A program made the translations under genes and the position numbers. This document shows positions 25,217 through 37,987 of a DNA stretch of 64,000 bases, piece by piece. Every line of letters starts with the position of its first letter. The first letter of the stretch is position 1. Source of the DNA: Steromphala cineraria (Eukaryota; Mollusca; Gastropoda; Trochida; Trochidae); the NCBI GenBank assembly GCA_916613615.1, contig OU744730.1, positions 6,541,582 to 6,605,581 on the forward strand, read 5' to 3'. The notes below the pieces were generated by a model. That model saw only the letters and a list, made by a program, of their open reading frames with translations. It searched no databases and was not told where the DNA came from.

Positions 25217-28200
25217 TGCCTTTGCAAAAGAAGTCTTGCATCAGAAATTGACAGACACTGAAGAGATTTTTAATAAATCATGATTGGTGTACATGAAATA
25301 TCATCTTCGTAGTCTTTGAAAGACAGATCTTGTATTTCCTTTTTACGGAAACCTCATTCCCCGCAGTACTATCAGGTTGATTATGTTTGGTCTGACGTCT
25401 TCATTGGTAATCCTTTTGATATGATCTAATAAATTGACAGTTTCTAACAAGGGCTTGTCATTGCATCAAGGCCTTAGACGGTATTCTACAAGGACTTGTC
25501 AACTACAGTATTCTACATGTATGTATTAGGATTCCACTTTGATGTTCAAAAGTGTCTTGGATAGAAAATAACCAGACGTTTCCGATGGGACCATAATCTC
25601 TCACAAATTCTGAAATATAGAGTTTGAAAGCTAATGTGGAATGAAAGAATGTTTTCTGAGACGTGCGGATTAGGCCATTTAGCAGGTCATTATTAATGTG
25701 ATGGATGATGTTAGATATGATTTGATTACCTGGAGTAATTTAACAGAATATTTTCGAATCAAATGTCTATTGAAAATGTTTGGATTCTTCTACAAATCAT
25801 GTTTTTACCAATCAATAAAATCTATTTATACATCATAGTATTATGTGTATATGTTGTTTGTAAGACATCTTATGAGTTTGACTTATTGAAATTGATTTTT
25901 TCCTCAATATTGTGAAACAAAAACTCATTTAAATTAATGATAGGTTACTAAAGATAGCATGTTCTTAATTGTCTTAATTCATAGTTTTGGAAAATAATAT
26001 AAGTGGTATTTTGATTGCCATTTAAACAAGAGATGAGCTTTTATTCAGGTGCATCAGTTATATATATATATAAGTCGAGTCAATCAATAATTTCTTCATA
26101 ATTCATTCTTTCTTATTTGTAAGACACAATGAATATTGTGAACCAGACTGAAATTGAAAGGACAAAAGGAAATTAAGGTCTCACTCAACTGTCATACCGG
26201 AGATTATTAGTCTAGCATTATCAATGAAGCATTATTTAGTTATGAGTGATTTCTCATTACCTTTCTGACATAGATTCACTGTGACGTTTTAATCAATAAT
26301 AGAAAAAAAATCAAGTTTTAGTTAATCATTGTTATATCAAATGTAAAAATACAGCGATTAGAAGTATGAAACGTAAACGACTTTAAAAATATAACAACAA
26401 AACCACATGTAATGTTTTTCTTTTGTGTAAAGAGTTGACAGAAATGATTATGAATCTTGTGTAATGAGACAAGAGGTCCTCGCCGCTAATTGATGCAAGT
26501 GGCGCTAAACAATAATACACTAACAAGAGGTAATGTGCATTTACAAATATTCATTCATGTAATATTGTTCTTTTTGTGCTGACAATGGGACATAATCAAT
26601 CAATACCAGTGGTCAGTTAGATTGCTCTAGGACTCACCAAAGTTCAATAGCAGAGGGTCAGAGTCTTTTGGGAGAGTATTGGTCAGTCAGCCGTGTAGAA
26701 TGACCTTTAACCATCAACGGTTATTTGTCATGGAAATTACTTATGTCTCAATGAACATAATGGATGGCCAATATGTTATTAAGCAGATACCGGTACCGAA
26801 ATGTAGCTTACAAGGAAAGAATTGACAAGGAATATTCAATTTATTATCTTATTTACGAAAAAGATTGCATTTAAATTATTAACTATATGATAATATCAGA
26901 ACATAGGATGCATGGATATGCATATGCATTTAGTATGTTTTACTATTTAAATTATAATTATGTTATACTGAGTCAGTGTTTGTTTAAGCATTTTCTTTAT
27001 AATTTTTTACTATTTGATCTTAATGATTTTAAAGTTAAAATTTAAGAGATGTATTAAAGATTAAACACCAACAGGGATCGACCAGTAATCACATGTATAA
27101 TTATGTACCATGCTACCGTAATGCCAATAAGTATCAAGTAAATTGAGTGACGTCTTTGAAATGATTATGGTGTTTAATAAGTTTCCAAAAATGGAAGGGG
27201 TTGCCTGCTCTAGGTTTTAAAACCGCACCATTTTCGTTTAGAGTATTCTATAAAAACTCTGTAAGAAAGTACATGGATATACAATTTTAACATAATATAC
27301 CCAATAAATAAATTTATGTGTGAAGTGTGATATTTGTTTCATCTGTCCACCATTACATAACATGAAACATAAAATCAATGTTGTAAGTGAACTTTGAGAG
27401 ATGAAGAAGAACTAGTTATCATGAATAGTCAACTTCTTTATTGCAATGCGACGTTTCGGTGTAGATACTATCACAGTTATCAAGCAAAAGATACTAGACA
27501 TAATGATGGGGAGTTATTTATACATAAATGGATAACAAGTTTATACAATTGTAGTGAGACATAAATAAGTTTATACAAAGAAATGGGTTGATGTACATGG
27601 TTGTGATCGATTGTTATTACAGTAAACAATTTATGTCTTACTAAATCAAACTACTAAATTGTATGAACTTCTTCATCAACCAGCTTCTAAATGCCTCTCA
27701 AAGAATTCCGAAGTTACGAAAGGAGATGCCTGAGATTCTTACTTCATGTAGGGTTTTTCGTGATAACATCGAAGATTGACAAGATGAAAAGAACTCTTGA
27801 TGAATGAACTCATTCATCCCCTTCCAGTTATGATAATTATGATAATTAATTTTTCATTATTCACCATATTGTCCTCAATGTGAATGTAATAAGAGTTTTC
27901 CCGTTACTGGTTTTTGGTGCGGCATCTTCAATGGTACCATATTTCAATATAAAGTCATAAGCTGACAGTTTCAACGGAATCTTTTCATATTCATGCATTA
28001 AGCAATAACATATCGTGGCATCTGCTTCATGTTAAAAAAATGTAGAAAATAGATAATTAACAGATGCTTTTAAGGTGTAATTATTTATTATATTTGCAAT
28101 TGTTCATGTTTGTGTATGATGTTACTGACATGTATATTTGTTTATGAACAGCTGTCAAACAGCAGAGGCTCTAATCGAACACGTGTAATCTGATCATTTA

Positions 28201-28689
28201 TCAGAGTTTATGTTAATGTGATTAAAGATGGATGATATTAACACGGCATATTAGATACATGTCTTTTTACAAATATTCCATTTGACGAAGGTTATGTACG
28301 AACTTAGACTTTTATATTACTGCAATTCATTTGATGAAATTTAATATTTAATGATAAATGATTGAAAACTAGATCATGAATTGTCTAGACAGGATTATAA
28401 ATACACTCATGGCAAAAATTGTTGTCACCCCCTAATATTTAATTAAATTGGAGTTTATATCACATTGTTTGCATGGCAATGTTGGTTTTCCATGGAAATG
28501 TCATTACAGGCATGAAGTTACATTAACTCACACTTTACAATGAACAGTGTCAGCGGTTTCATGTAGACCACGTGCATTTCATTGAAATGATGGAAATTTG
28601 TCTCCTTAGGTTTGTCATTTCCATCGATTACTATAGACCTCTTTCATAAGATACAGCTTCACGACTATAGTTTCTGAAAAGCATAGACC

Positions 28690-29712
28690 ATGCCTGGTCC
28701 CACTCCACCAGGAATCAGACATGAAATCATTGGCATGAGTCGTGGTGGCGCTTCGAATCGTGTCATTGCTGCAGCATGTAACGTCAGTGTTAGAACTGTT
28801 CAAAGGATTAAAAGACTGCACGCCATACAGGGAAATGTTGTTCCGAATAAGTCTTCAGGCCGTCCCAAGAAAACTACGGTTCGTCAGGATAGAATTCTTC
28901 TTCGTTTGACCCGACGTCATAGACGTCTTTCGTCTTTGACTCTTGCACAGAGATGGGGGGCTCATATTAATACGCCCATTTGCCGGAGAACTGTAGTGAA
29001 CAGGTTGCTCCAGCATGGATATAAGGCAAGAAGACCTGCCATCAAACCATTCTGGACACTGGCCAACCGCAGGGCACGGCTTGCTTGGGCGCAGCAGCAC
29101 CGCAGAATCCAACTTGGACATTGGCGTCACGTCATATTTACTGACGAGTCTCGTTTCCTACTGCATAAGGTGGACAGGAGAATGAGAGTGCGACGTTTAC
29201 GTGGGGAAAGGCTCAATGACGACTGTCTGCAGCATCAGGTTGCCCACGGTGGCGGTTCTGTACACGTATGGGCAGGAATACACCATAACGGTAAAACGGA
29301 TCTTGTCGTCCTTCAAGGAAACGTCAACCAGAGGTCGTACAGACGTCTTCTTGAAACCGTTTGCCTCCCACATGCAAGAAGAGTGTATGGCAACAACTTC
29401 CTGTTGCAGGACGATAATGCACCAGCCCATCGTGCACGTACAGTGAACGCTTTCATTCAGGCACAAGGAGTAACAAGATTGCCCTGGCCTTCAAAAAGTC
29501 CGGATATGAATCCGATAGAACATGCTTGGGATCAGCTTGACCGTGCACTTAGAAGACTGGACCCTGCTCCTGCAAATTTACAGCAATTGCGGGCTGCTCT
29601 TGTGAATGAATGGAACAATTTGGCTGTTGCAAACATCAACACACTGATAGACAGTATGCCTGCCCGAATTATCGCCCTTGAAAATTCCAGAGGCGGTGCT
29701 ACCCGATATTAG
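28690..29712 (+). CDS. Tc1-family DD34E transposase
   Basis: This 340-residue protein has the normal length for Tc1 transposases. It cuts and pastes its own element into TA sites, acting in the nucleus on the flanking inverted repeats. Residues about 8-45 form the first helix-turn-helix (GASNRVIAAACNVSVRTVQR), GRPKK at 57-61 is the AT-hook-like linker, and about 65-115 the second DNA-binding subdomain. The catalytic triad is D152 (FTDESRF), D242 (LQDDNAPAHRA) and E277 (SPDMNPIEHAWDQLD), with 34 residues between D242 and E277. VWAG lies at 193-196. The frame is uninterrupted from ATG to TAG, with AATAAA at 29748-29753 downstream. The start codon is the first ATG in frame and gives the usual N-terminus. 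All key residues are present, so activity is plausible but not shown. Confidence 0.97.
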   Translation: MPGPTPPGIRHEIIGMSRGGASNRVIAAACNVSVRTVQRIKRLHAIQGNVVPNKSSGRPKKTTVRQDRILLRLTRRHRRLSSLTLAQRWGAHINTPICRRTVVNRLLQHGYKARRPAIKPFWTLANRRARLAWAQQHRRIQLGHWRHVIFTDESRFLLHKVDRRMRVRRLRGERLNDDCLQHQVAHGGGSVHVWAGIHHNGKTDLVVLQGNVNQRSYRRLLETVCLPHARRVYGNNFLLQDDNAPAHRARTVNAFIQAQGVTRLPWPSKSPDMNPIEHAWDQLDRALRRLDPAPANLQQLRAALVNEWNNLAVANINTLIDSMPARIIALENSRGGATRY

Positions 29713-29747
29713 GCTTGTAAATATACTCTTACATGACTGCAGAATGA

Positions 29748-29753
29748 AATAAA
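29748..29753 (+). terminator. Polyadenylation signal of the transposase gene
   Basis: AATAAA 36 bases after the transposase stop codon, still inside the transposon. Confidence 0.6.
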
Positions 29754-32700
29754 ACCGACAATTGAACTTGAAAATGTAATTTGTTTTATTGATACCCATC
29801 CAACTGATACTATATGGATACTGTAAAAAATTGCCCTTTTTCACAGGGACCATACATATCCTAGTAGAATTTCTTAAATTGGCCAGCACAAGACCAAAAT
29901 ACAAGCTGGTATGTTTTAGGAATGTTTTTCCCAATCACACAAATCATTCTGACAGTTATTGCATGTTTGATTATTTGTCAACACTCAGTTAAACTTGACG
30001 TAGCGTTCTCAGTCTGGGGGTGACAACCATTTTTGCCATGAGTGTATACTATATGATAAATTATAATGGTTATCTTCACATCAATTTGAAATGATTAACT
30101 CATCCTACAATCTTTCAAAATAGAAATTGGATTTTGCAGTATGACAATCTTTCAATCCAATTTTTTGTATAGATTACAAAGGTATTACAACAAAAATACG
30201 TCAGAAAATTGATTTTGTACTACCATAATGACAAAATTTATTTTTACCAAAGAATTTACTCCAGACTGAAGTTCGCTGAATATGAGTGTGAAATATATCG
30301 TAACTCCTGCCGATCAATAACAAAACACACATACATTCAATGCATGAGATTCCGTCGAGATCTTCACCCTGTAATATTTAATCTTAGATCTAGAGTGTCT
30401 GTGATTTTCTTTGAAGCCTTACAAACATATAATATCCCCAGGAGAGAGCCATCATTACACACACTTTTAGCTTTCTAAATAACATATGATATATGCTTCA
30501 GGTTCGACTTACAGTTCATCAGTTTACTGAAGCTCATAATTAGCTGTATTGAAGGACTACTGCTTGAAGAAGGACACCATATATTTATAGGTCTCTACGA
30601 ACTGTGATCATAGGATTACTTCTATTTTTCGATGATGTTTCTTGATTCTTATCATTTATTTAACACACATCATGATTTTACTTTAAGCTTCATTACAGGC
30701 ACCTTTTATGATTCTATATTGCCTGCTTGCAAAGAATGTTTATAAAATGTCTTTGTAATGTTGAAATTTTTCAATACTCAAATGATGGAATAAAACATGT
30801 AAGTTAAGTCATTTGACATTTTAAATCATGTAGTAAATAATTTATTCCTTTTTTATATAATAGCAATTAAAATAATGCTTAATTATTATTTTCAATATTT
30901 TGTTGAAAGAGGACTTATGCCATAAGATTGGAACAACTCTGTAGTATTCCTCTTCTTTCCACAAACTTGGAGCATCAGTGTAAACGTTGTACCCTGAGAC
31001 AGGATGATATGAATTCGATTAATAACGATTCCAAGAATATAACTCATTTAACCCTTATTATATCCCTATTCTACTTGGATGTCCAGAACGTGTTCTTAGT
31101 GTAGCAAAGGCACTTTTTATAGTCATTTACCAGTCATACTGACAGTGACATCTTCTGAAAATTCATTCTTATTTGGAAACTCTCATTCGTCATTAGAGAT
31201 TGTGATATTTCAAGCATTTAGGTAAAACCATCTATATATGTCTAGATAGATAAGATTTCAACTTATGGATAAGCCTGTTATATTATTTTTCCTACAGGTC
31301 AACCTATTTAGCCTAAATGTTTGCATTTACCATATCCATGCTTCAGGTAACCATAATAGCTTATCCACAATGAATAATCTTGGAAATATGATCATAAGTT
31401 GGATTTGTCTCGGTGGGATGCTACGCTAATAACAATGTTAAAAACAGTGAAAAGCATTGACGTTATGATGACATTTGTGATTCTATGATGAAATCATTCA
31501 AATTGATGTGAGGGTTTATCTTATGGCTGTCTTCTATCCACAGTCTTTGTTTCCAATCACAATTAGAGGTAACATCAACACTCCTGAGGCTATTTTGCCA
31601 CTAGTACAGTAACATTAGCTTACCGTGGTCACTGGTTGTAAATCAGAGTTCATACAAAATCTTGTTATTGAATTCATCATGAACAGCTGAGTACGTTTCA
31701 GATTAATGAACCAGATTCTTAGCAGATTTTCCTTATCAAAAGTTAGTAACATTTGGAAAAAGTATGTCTTCCATCGGGTTAACTCGAGGACATAAGTACA
31801 GTATATAATACCAATAACATTTTGAATGGTTTTGAACAGAAGTAATGAAGAAATTGTGATGGTTGTTCTCAATGCATCAGTAATTGTCATAATCATGTCT
31901 TCTTACCTTTGCCATATGCGACCTCATTGGATCTTTAATATTTTCCATCAATACAATTTTAAATGTCAAAGGTTATTCAATTTGCGAAGGCATACTTCAA
32001 TAGCCTGATATAGTCACGTTCATTTTGCATCACTGTTGATGCTCAGAATATGTACCGGAATTTCTCTGATGTGCACATATCACAGATCTTTGAACTTTTA
32101 ATGGCACTTTCTTTGTCATACACTTTTTATTCCTTTTATTTTAGGATTTTTCTTTTATCTTGAGACGTTTATGTGACATTCTTATTATCACTTAAAGGAA
32201 TAATGATCATGCTATAAAGAACTTTATAACCAGTAAGTCAACGGTTCTCTGCCCACAGGGCAGATGAGGTCATGAAGTGTTGGTTTAGCCTCTGTTACAA
32301 TTAGCTGAGTTTGTGGGTTAGAATAGGAGATGCCTGATTGTATGCAATCAATGTAATTTGATTCAGAGACGCTGTCCTAAAATCACAATTTTGGCTACTG
32401 AACCAATGCAAAGGCATGGAGACATAAAGCATCCTTCCATGCAAGAAGCGATGTCGTTTTCTAAAAAATCAAAATGGATTGTGGTGCAATATTTTACCGC
32501 AAGGGGTAAATGTCGAAACCACAGATTAGGTCTAAAAAGATCAGAAGTATGATAAACATTTCATTTACTTGATCTACCTCTGTAGGGATAGAATGATGAA
32601 CTGTTCATCTGGAAATGAACTTTCAAACAACTAATATCAACAAATGCAATCACGCAAACGTAGTAATTACACGAATATTACAATTTTCATATCAGTTTTG

Positions 32701-33433
32701 TTTAAACCGATTGATGGACATGTCATAAATCCATAACGCCAATTTGATATATATTCATACATTAGTTTGTCAATGACAATGAAATCTTGTGCGTATACAC
32801 ATATTCTAAAGCATTATATTTCCTTAATCTTGTCAAAACAGTTGACTGACTTCAGAATGGCATTTTTTAAGGTGGTAAAATTCTTTTTTTGCTATCCGGG
32901 CCGAATTTGATTTGTCTCTTTTACCTTTACAACATCCTCAGAAAATGTTAACTTGAACTTTTCAATCTATTATTGGTGGTTTTGAACATAGTACAGTGTA
33001 TCAATTTCCTCTCTACAACCCAAACTGGAAACCTGACATTTAGTACTTACACAATCTCTGTACTTTGGAGCATTTTGATACAATCAGAACGATTGTGAAC
33101 AAGGTGTCCTTTGAGAAAGGATGTTGTATATATAACTAAGTTTTAAGTAGTTCCTAATGTAAGACATAAGAAACTTTTATGAACATTTCTGATAATAAAT
33201 ATTCTTATGTGGAAAAATGAAATGTTACCACCATCTTAAGACTAAACAATAATCAATGAAAAATTACCAATAATTTATATTTTTCAGAGCATACATGTAT
33301 GCATACATTAATTTCGCTGGTAGACATGAGCTTAAAGTCTACCTTGTTTGATAATAACAATGAAAATAGTTATTTTTATGAAGATATTAAGACCTTTCAG
33401 TTTTCAATATAACATCAGCAACAAAATAAATAG

Positions 33434-34056
33434 ATAGTATTATATGGGTATTTTCATATCACATTCGGTGTCAGCCCAGGACGCCAATATCAGCCCGAGA
33501 GCTTTAGCTCTCGGGCTGATATTGGTTGAGGGCTAATAACGAATGTGATATGAAATTACCCATATCATACTATTTTTATCACATATACTTACCAAACAAA
33601 CTGCAAAAATCATTGTAACATTTTAAAACTTTAATTCATAATATTAACATGTGGCTGATTAAATTCGTTTGGATAACTATAACACAATACCAATAAATAT
33701 TCAGCTCCCGAGCCTACGCCTCTTGCGACTCTTGAGTTCATTTAATGTCTGGTTGAATTTCCAAACTGAGAGAAAGGTTGTATTAATAATCAAACTGACA
33801 AATCCTATCCGCAAGTCACTGCAGCGTTTTCGCAATGTTTGGCCTATTCTAACGTCAGCTGTACAAAGGGAGACAACTCTAAATTCCTCGCGACTTCGAT
33901 AAATTTTGCGTTCGTTGCCTAGCGTTCGGGTTTTTGCCCTTGACGACGGGCTGATACAGGTTATATGCCCTGCTGGCTGATACAGGGTGCTTGGCGAAGG
34001 GTGTATCATGCATTCAAAATCTCTGTATTTATAAGCAAGTATATGATAACCGATAA
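33434..34056. mobile_element. Hairpin element H1 (terminal palindrome plus body)
   Basis: Units 1 and 2 read straight through from the AAAATAAAAA-like run to CAATATCAAATGAT (near 8397 and 22370), while unit 3 has about 615 extra bases between the same flanks. The left end, 33434-33574, is a long palindrome: ATATGGGTATTTTCATATCA is mirrored by TGATATGAAATTACCCATAT, and the centre is CCCGAGAGCTTTAGCTCTCG. The body contains AAAGGGAGACAACTC, a string common in mollusc repeats. A 102-codon minus frame (33701-34009) has no recognised domain. The exact target duplication is unclear. Confidence 0.7.
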
Positions 34057-34216
34057 CAATATCAAATGATAAACATGAGATAAATTCAACAAATAAGTGT
34101 GAACATATCCTTTAACAAGAATTGTGCTTAAACTTTTAGTATTAAAACAACCTGTTAATGTGAAAATATCACTTCTAACTTTACCACAAGGCTTTTATTG
34201 AAGTTTCTGTCTTTCT

Positions 34217-34498
34217 TTAGAGGAGTTCATCCGGTACAAAATTGGCACTAAGTAATCCTGCAAGTTTTGTTGGTTTCCTGAAAGAATAGAATATGTGAAC
34301 TTGCTTTTCTTGTAAGAATTCAATTACTACTCGGGTTTTTGTTAAATTACTCCTTACTTCAGTACAAATCGGCCAGACAATAGGCAAAATTGTTTCTTTC
34401 GCATCATTTGTATTATGGAACATTGAAGATGTCATTTCAAATGTCATGATGGGATATTTTGTCATTGTCACATCAGTAGTAGGAGATGAGATCAGCAT
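34217..34498 (-). other. Unit-conserved open frame E1, longest copy (unit 3)
   Basis: Minus frame of 93 codons with VVIEFLQEKQVHIFYSFRK and PTKLAG, ending FVPDELL and a stop. AATAAA follows within about 20 bases, as if this were a last exon with its polyadenylation signal. Homologues at 8551-8751 and 22530-22721 are shorter; the unit 2 copy is frameshifted. No signal peptide, transmembrane segment or known domain was recognised. It may be an exon of a gene that gave rise to the array. Confidence 0.35.
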
Positions 34499-35892
34499 AA
34501 ATATATGTCATTTGTTACATTATTGTAAAATGAAAATTATGTCGGTTGAAATATCAACTTTACATGCCTATCTTTAGCTGCATTTGCACTGAACACAATA
34601 ATGTGGCTTTCATTTGCATATTGAACATGTTAGTGGGCTTTACATGAAATCGTAATACAATATAAATTATAGTTATCTTTTGCCATGCGACAATGAATTC
34701 AGAAAAGTGCTTCTTAGATGATCCATCCCCCCTGAAGGACTATTGAATTGATTAATTTGTATAGTAGTCACTGTATGCTTGTAGCACAATTCAATAATTA
34801 TCAAAGAAATTATAGTAGGGCTATTTGTAATAGATACAAGTATGTCAATTACATGAGTAACTCGGTTCCTTTGGAGCAGAAGAAACGGAAACATGCTTGT
34901 TAATCAGTGGTCAGTACAGGTGCGTACCTAAAGTTTGTTCATTTGCCAGTGTGTCTAAGTGCAAATATCATATAATTTGGGTATCGTTTGTACGTCATCA
35001 AATACCTCCAAAAGCACTGACAAAGGATTGCCAATTGACTATGTTTTTAATAGCCATCAAACAATATGATGGCATTGGTCACTGCTGAATTTAAAAAATA
35101 TCACCCCATCTGTATATTTAAACATGCCAAATGTTGAAAGTTGACAATAAAGTACCAACATCTTATTTGATAATAGTTTTCCCAATCTGGACAATTGATG
35201 GTCCTTTGTCAGTGATACTGGAGTGAATTGATTAATTTAATAATTATTGAAAACCAATATGACATCTTGGAGGCTCATTTGAAGGCTTTAACATTTTTAC
35301 TTAAAAAATTCCATAATATGCACCTTGAATAAAACATTTTCAAAACTTGCGATAATGTGTAGTGTAAGGCCTGAATTAGCACTCACGACAAGTTCAATTG
35401 ATATCATTGCAAATTACTGATGTTGTAATAAGAATTGTTTTGTTCTAAGTCCTCAGACCAAAACATCTTTATCAGGCTTAAAATAGAATTATCTTGTTTA
35501 AATTTCATCCTTTTCAACATTTCCTGACTTTCTTATAACAGTCATACGATTAGGCAATATCAATGGCATACTTTTCCATTCAATCATAACATTTAATGCT
35601 TCTATTATTTTATGAGATCATAACAATACATTATGCACGGACTTGTTAATTCAACAATTTTTAATGAATTGTCAACTCTAAAACATTGCGCTTTTTAAGG
35701 TCCAATTTTCTGTAACTAAACATTGTTGTTAAATGTACGATCAGTTAAATGTACGTTTCCCTGTTGAATATCCTTGTAAGCTGTAAGATATTCGGAAATC
35801 TATCTGAAAATACAGTTTCTTTTATAAATACATCGCCTTCTTTCAAATCATTTCTTTTGCTGAACCTCAAGCCAATCCACAAGCGTGTTATA

Positions 35893-37279
35893 TAATAATA
35901 ATAATAATAATACTTTATTGCCCGGTAAAGGAAGTTGGTTTACAACAGCGAGACTCAGCATGGTTAAGACAAAAAGGCATTGAACACATATAAGACGAAT
36001 GACATAAAACACCATCGACATAATTAAAAAACATATAAAGGCATATAAACAATTGATTGATTAAAAGGGGGTCATAGACTCATTTAAAAGTTTATTACTG
36101 ACAGGTATAAAGGATGTACAAAACCTCTTTGTATTTAATCTTGGAACTAACAGTCTGCGTCCAGAAGGTAAAAGTTTAAAACAAGAATGTAAGCCATGAG
36201 ACCAGTCCAATGAAATTTTCTTCGCAGACATTAAACACGATTCTCATAGAGATAACAAAGTTGATTAAAATCAAGGCCAACAATTTTTAAGCAGGTGGTT
36301 ACAATTTTTTGCAGTTTGTTTATATTTTGAAGTAAAAGGGAACCGACCCAGCACTGAACAGAGAATAACGAAATAGATATAATACAGCAGTTATAAAATA
36401 CACACATGATGGTATTGTCAATATTAAAAGATCTAAGACGTCTTAAAAAGTACATCCGTTTCTGACACTTCTTGTATATTGCTTCTGTGTTTTTGGCAAA
36501 AGTTAGCTTATTGTCAATGATAGTTCCGAGATACTTATATTCTGTAACAGTCTCTATTGTTTCACCATTGATTTGCAAAGGAGAACGGGATGCATTGTGT
36601 CTAAAGTCTATGATCATCTCTTTAGTTTTGTTAGTGTTCAGCTGAAGGAAGTTATCGTTACACCAGGTCGTGAAACAGTTGACATCAGAGGGATAACCGG
36701 CTTTAGAGTCTGTAAGGAAAGCGACTAGTGCAGCATCGTCTGCAAACTTTACAGTTGAACAGTCATCCTCGAGGCTTCTGCAATCATTGGTATACAGAAT
36801 GAACAAAATAGGGGAGAGGACACAATCTTGCAGGGCGCCGGTATTGATACAAGTGATGTCGTAGTGCACATTGTTGACTTTTACACACTGAGTTCTATTA
36901 GAGAGGAAGCTGGATATCCATCTGATCATATTGGTGTTCACAGAGAGGTCGAGAAGTTTCTTAAGTAGGAGGTGTTGCTGTATTGTGTTAAAGGCGGAGG
37001 AGAAGTCGACGAACAGAATGCGAGCGTAGGACTGTGGTTTCTCAAGGTGTTGATAGACTCTGTGCAGGAGACTGAGTGTGGTGTCTTCTACTCCACGTCG
37101 CGCTTGGTATGTAAACTGCAGCGTATCCACGTTGTCTCTGACGTCACTGAGGAGGAAGTTGAGTATGATCCGTTCGAAACACTTCATCAACACAGACGTA
37201 AGCGCAACAGGTCTATAATCATTTAAACACTAGGGCTTGGATTTCTTAGGCACAGGGATTATTTCAGATAATTTCCTGT
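35893..37279 (-). mobile_element. 5'-truncated LINE (Rex1/L2/CR1-like)
   Basis: The 3' end has an (ATT)n tail on the minus strand (35893-35914), directly after AATAAAG. The 5' end breaks off near 37279. Flanks GTGTTATATA (35885) and GTGTATATA (37277) look like a target duplication. Unit 1 holds the uninterrupted version near 13030 (CGCGTAACATATACATGT), so this is an insertion into unit 3. The DEY-type flow of motifs and the microsatellite tail fit the CR1/L2/Rex1 group. Confidence 0.9.
36067..37278 (-). pseudogene. LINE reverse transcriptase, truncated and broken
   Basis: The minus frame begins KLSEIIPVPKKSKP, has an in-frame stop, then LNDYRPVALTSVLMKCFERI, followed by the open stretch 37193-36231 (320 codons). 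Reverse transcriptase landmarks in order: ILFVDFSSAFNTIQ (first catalytic Asp), GALQDCVLSPILF (usual GxPQGCVLSP; P to L and G to D changes), VKFADDAALVAF (catalytic FADD), LQLNTNKTKEMIIDF and EYKYLGTIID. After a frameshift at the YENRV stop, another frame continues with HSCFKLLPSGRRLLVPRLNT, the usual C-terminal end. The endonuclease is absent. With a stop, a frameshift and altered motifs, it is dead. Confidence 0.9.
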
Positions 37280-37987
37280 GTATATACAATATACACACAT
37301 TTCTACATTATTCAAAAGAAATAATAGGTTTTTACTCCTGTCTGTGTGGGAAAAGTGTGGGATTTGTCTAATGTCACATATATATTTATGATGACTGATA
37401 TTCGAAATTACATGGAATTACTGTGTCAGATGTAGACACGTCACTTATCTTCAATTTTCTCTTATGTGTGTCTCTTGTTATGTCAAAGGTATTATGTCAG
37501 ATTTTATGTTCGATGTAGAGTCTCAAAGAGCCTCTTTTTATGGATATCAAATCATGCATCAAATTACAAGCTTAGCTTTTTAAGAAAAAGTGTAGAAGAA
37601 CGCCTTTCCTTGGATGTTAATTACTTATGATTTCGTTTGATAGGTAGATTGTTGATTACAGCAGCTGGTCAGTACAAATAGGTCTTTGGCCAATGATAAG
37701 ATATATACACCTTCAATGTTAGTCATGCACTAAGCAGTTGACATTATTACAAATCAACAGTATATCAACCATTTCGTCTCGGAATTGGTTTCACTATGTC
37801 CTTTGATTTAATTGTTACATCTTGAGATGTAACACTGTTATAAAATTTGGCGACTGAATATGGTCTGCCTCTTTTACACTTGGGAAGCCCTACATGCCAT
37901 TTACCTACCTAAAATGATAATAAGGCGTTCACACAAAACTTCCGTCAGTGGTTTATGATTTATACTTTCTATTCTACGACTACATAT

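Larger units (their letters stand above)
28404..30044 (+). mobile_element. Complete Tc1-family transposon
   Basis: Element of 1641 bp with 29 bp terminal inverted repeats (28404-28432 and 30016-30044, starting CACTCATGGCAAAAAT, one mismatch) flanked by the TA target duplication at 28402-28403 and 30045-30046. Unit 4 has the empty site: TAAATATACTACATGATAAA near 50266, one TA at 50269-50270, with matching flanks on both sides. It encodes one intact transposase. Intact ends, intact gene and presence in only one array copy suggest recent insertion. Confidence 0.97.
24788..37796 (+). repeat. Tandem array unit 3
   Basis: It starts in mid-unit at GTTATATGTGATGACAGG and runs through the usual anchors. 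It carries three clear insertions: the Tc1 element (28404-30044), a hairpin element (33434-34056) and a LINE (35893-37279). Relative to unit 2 it lacks the stretch equivalent to about 20005-20935 and the stretch from about 22960 on. From 34671 it matches unit 1 near 12235, and 37290-37796 matches 13040-13611. About 34720-35820 shows no match in the window and no gene. Confidence 0.85.

Noticed and set aside
28855..29130. Minus and alternative plus frames inside the Tc1 transposase (28855-29130, 29197-29466, 29201-29446)
   Set aside because: Shadows of the transposase coding sequence in other frames.
30209..30478. Frames with RFRRDLHPVIFNLR...PSLHTLLAF at 30209-30478 and 50507-50719 as a conserved protein
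   Set aside because: The DNA is equally conserved outside the frame, the unit 2 copy has a stop in the stretch and the unit 1 copy shares only part of it; best explained by repeat identity.
33701..34009. 102-codon minus frame in hairpin element H1 as a transposase or other gene
   Set aside because: No catalytic motif or domain, and its N-terminus reads through short GGGCTGATACAGG-type repeats.
36972..37226. Plus frame of 84 codons over the LINE
   Set aside because: Antisense shadow of the reverse transcriptase reading frame.
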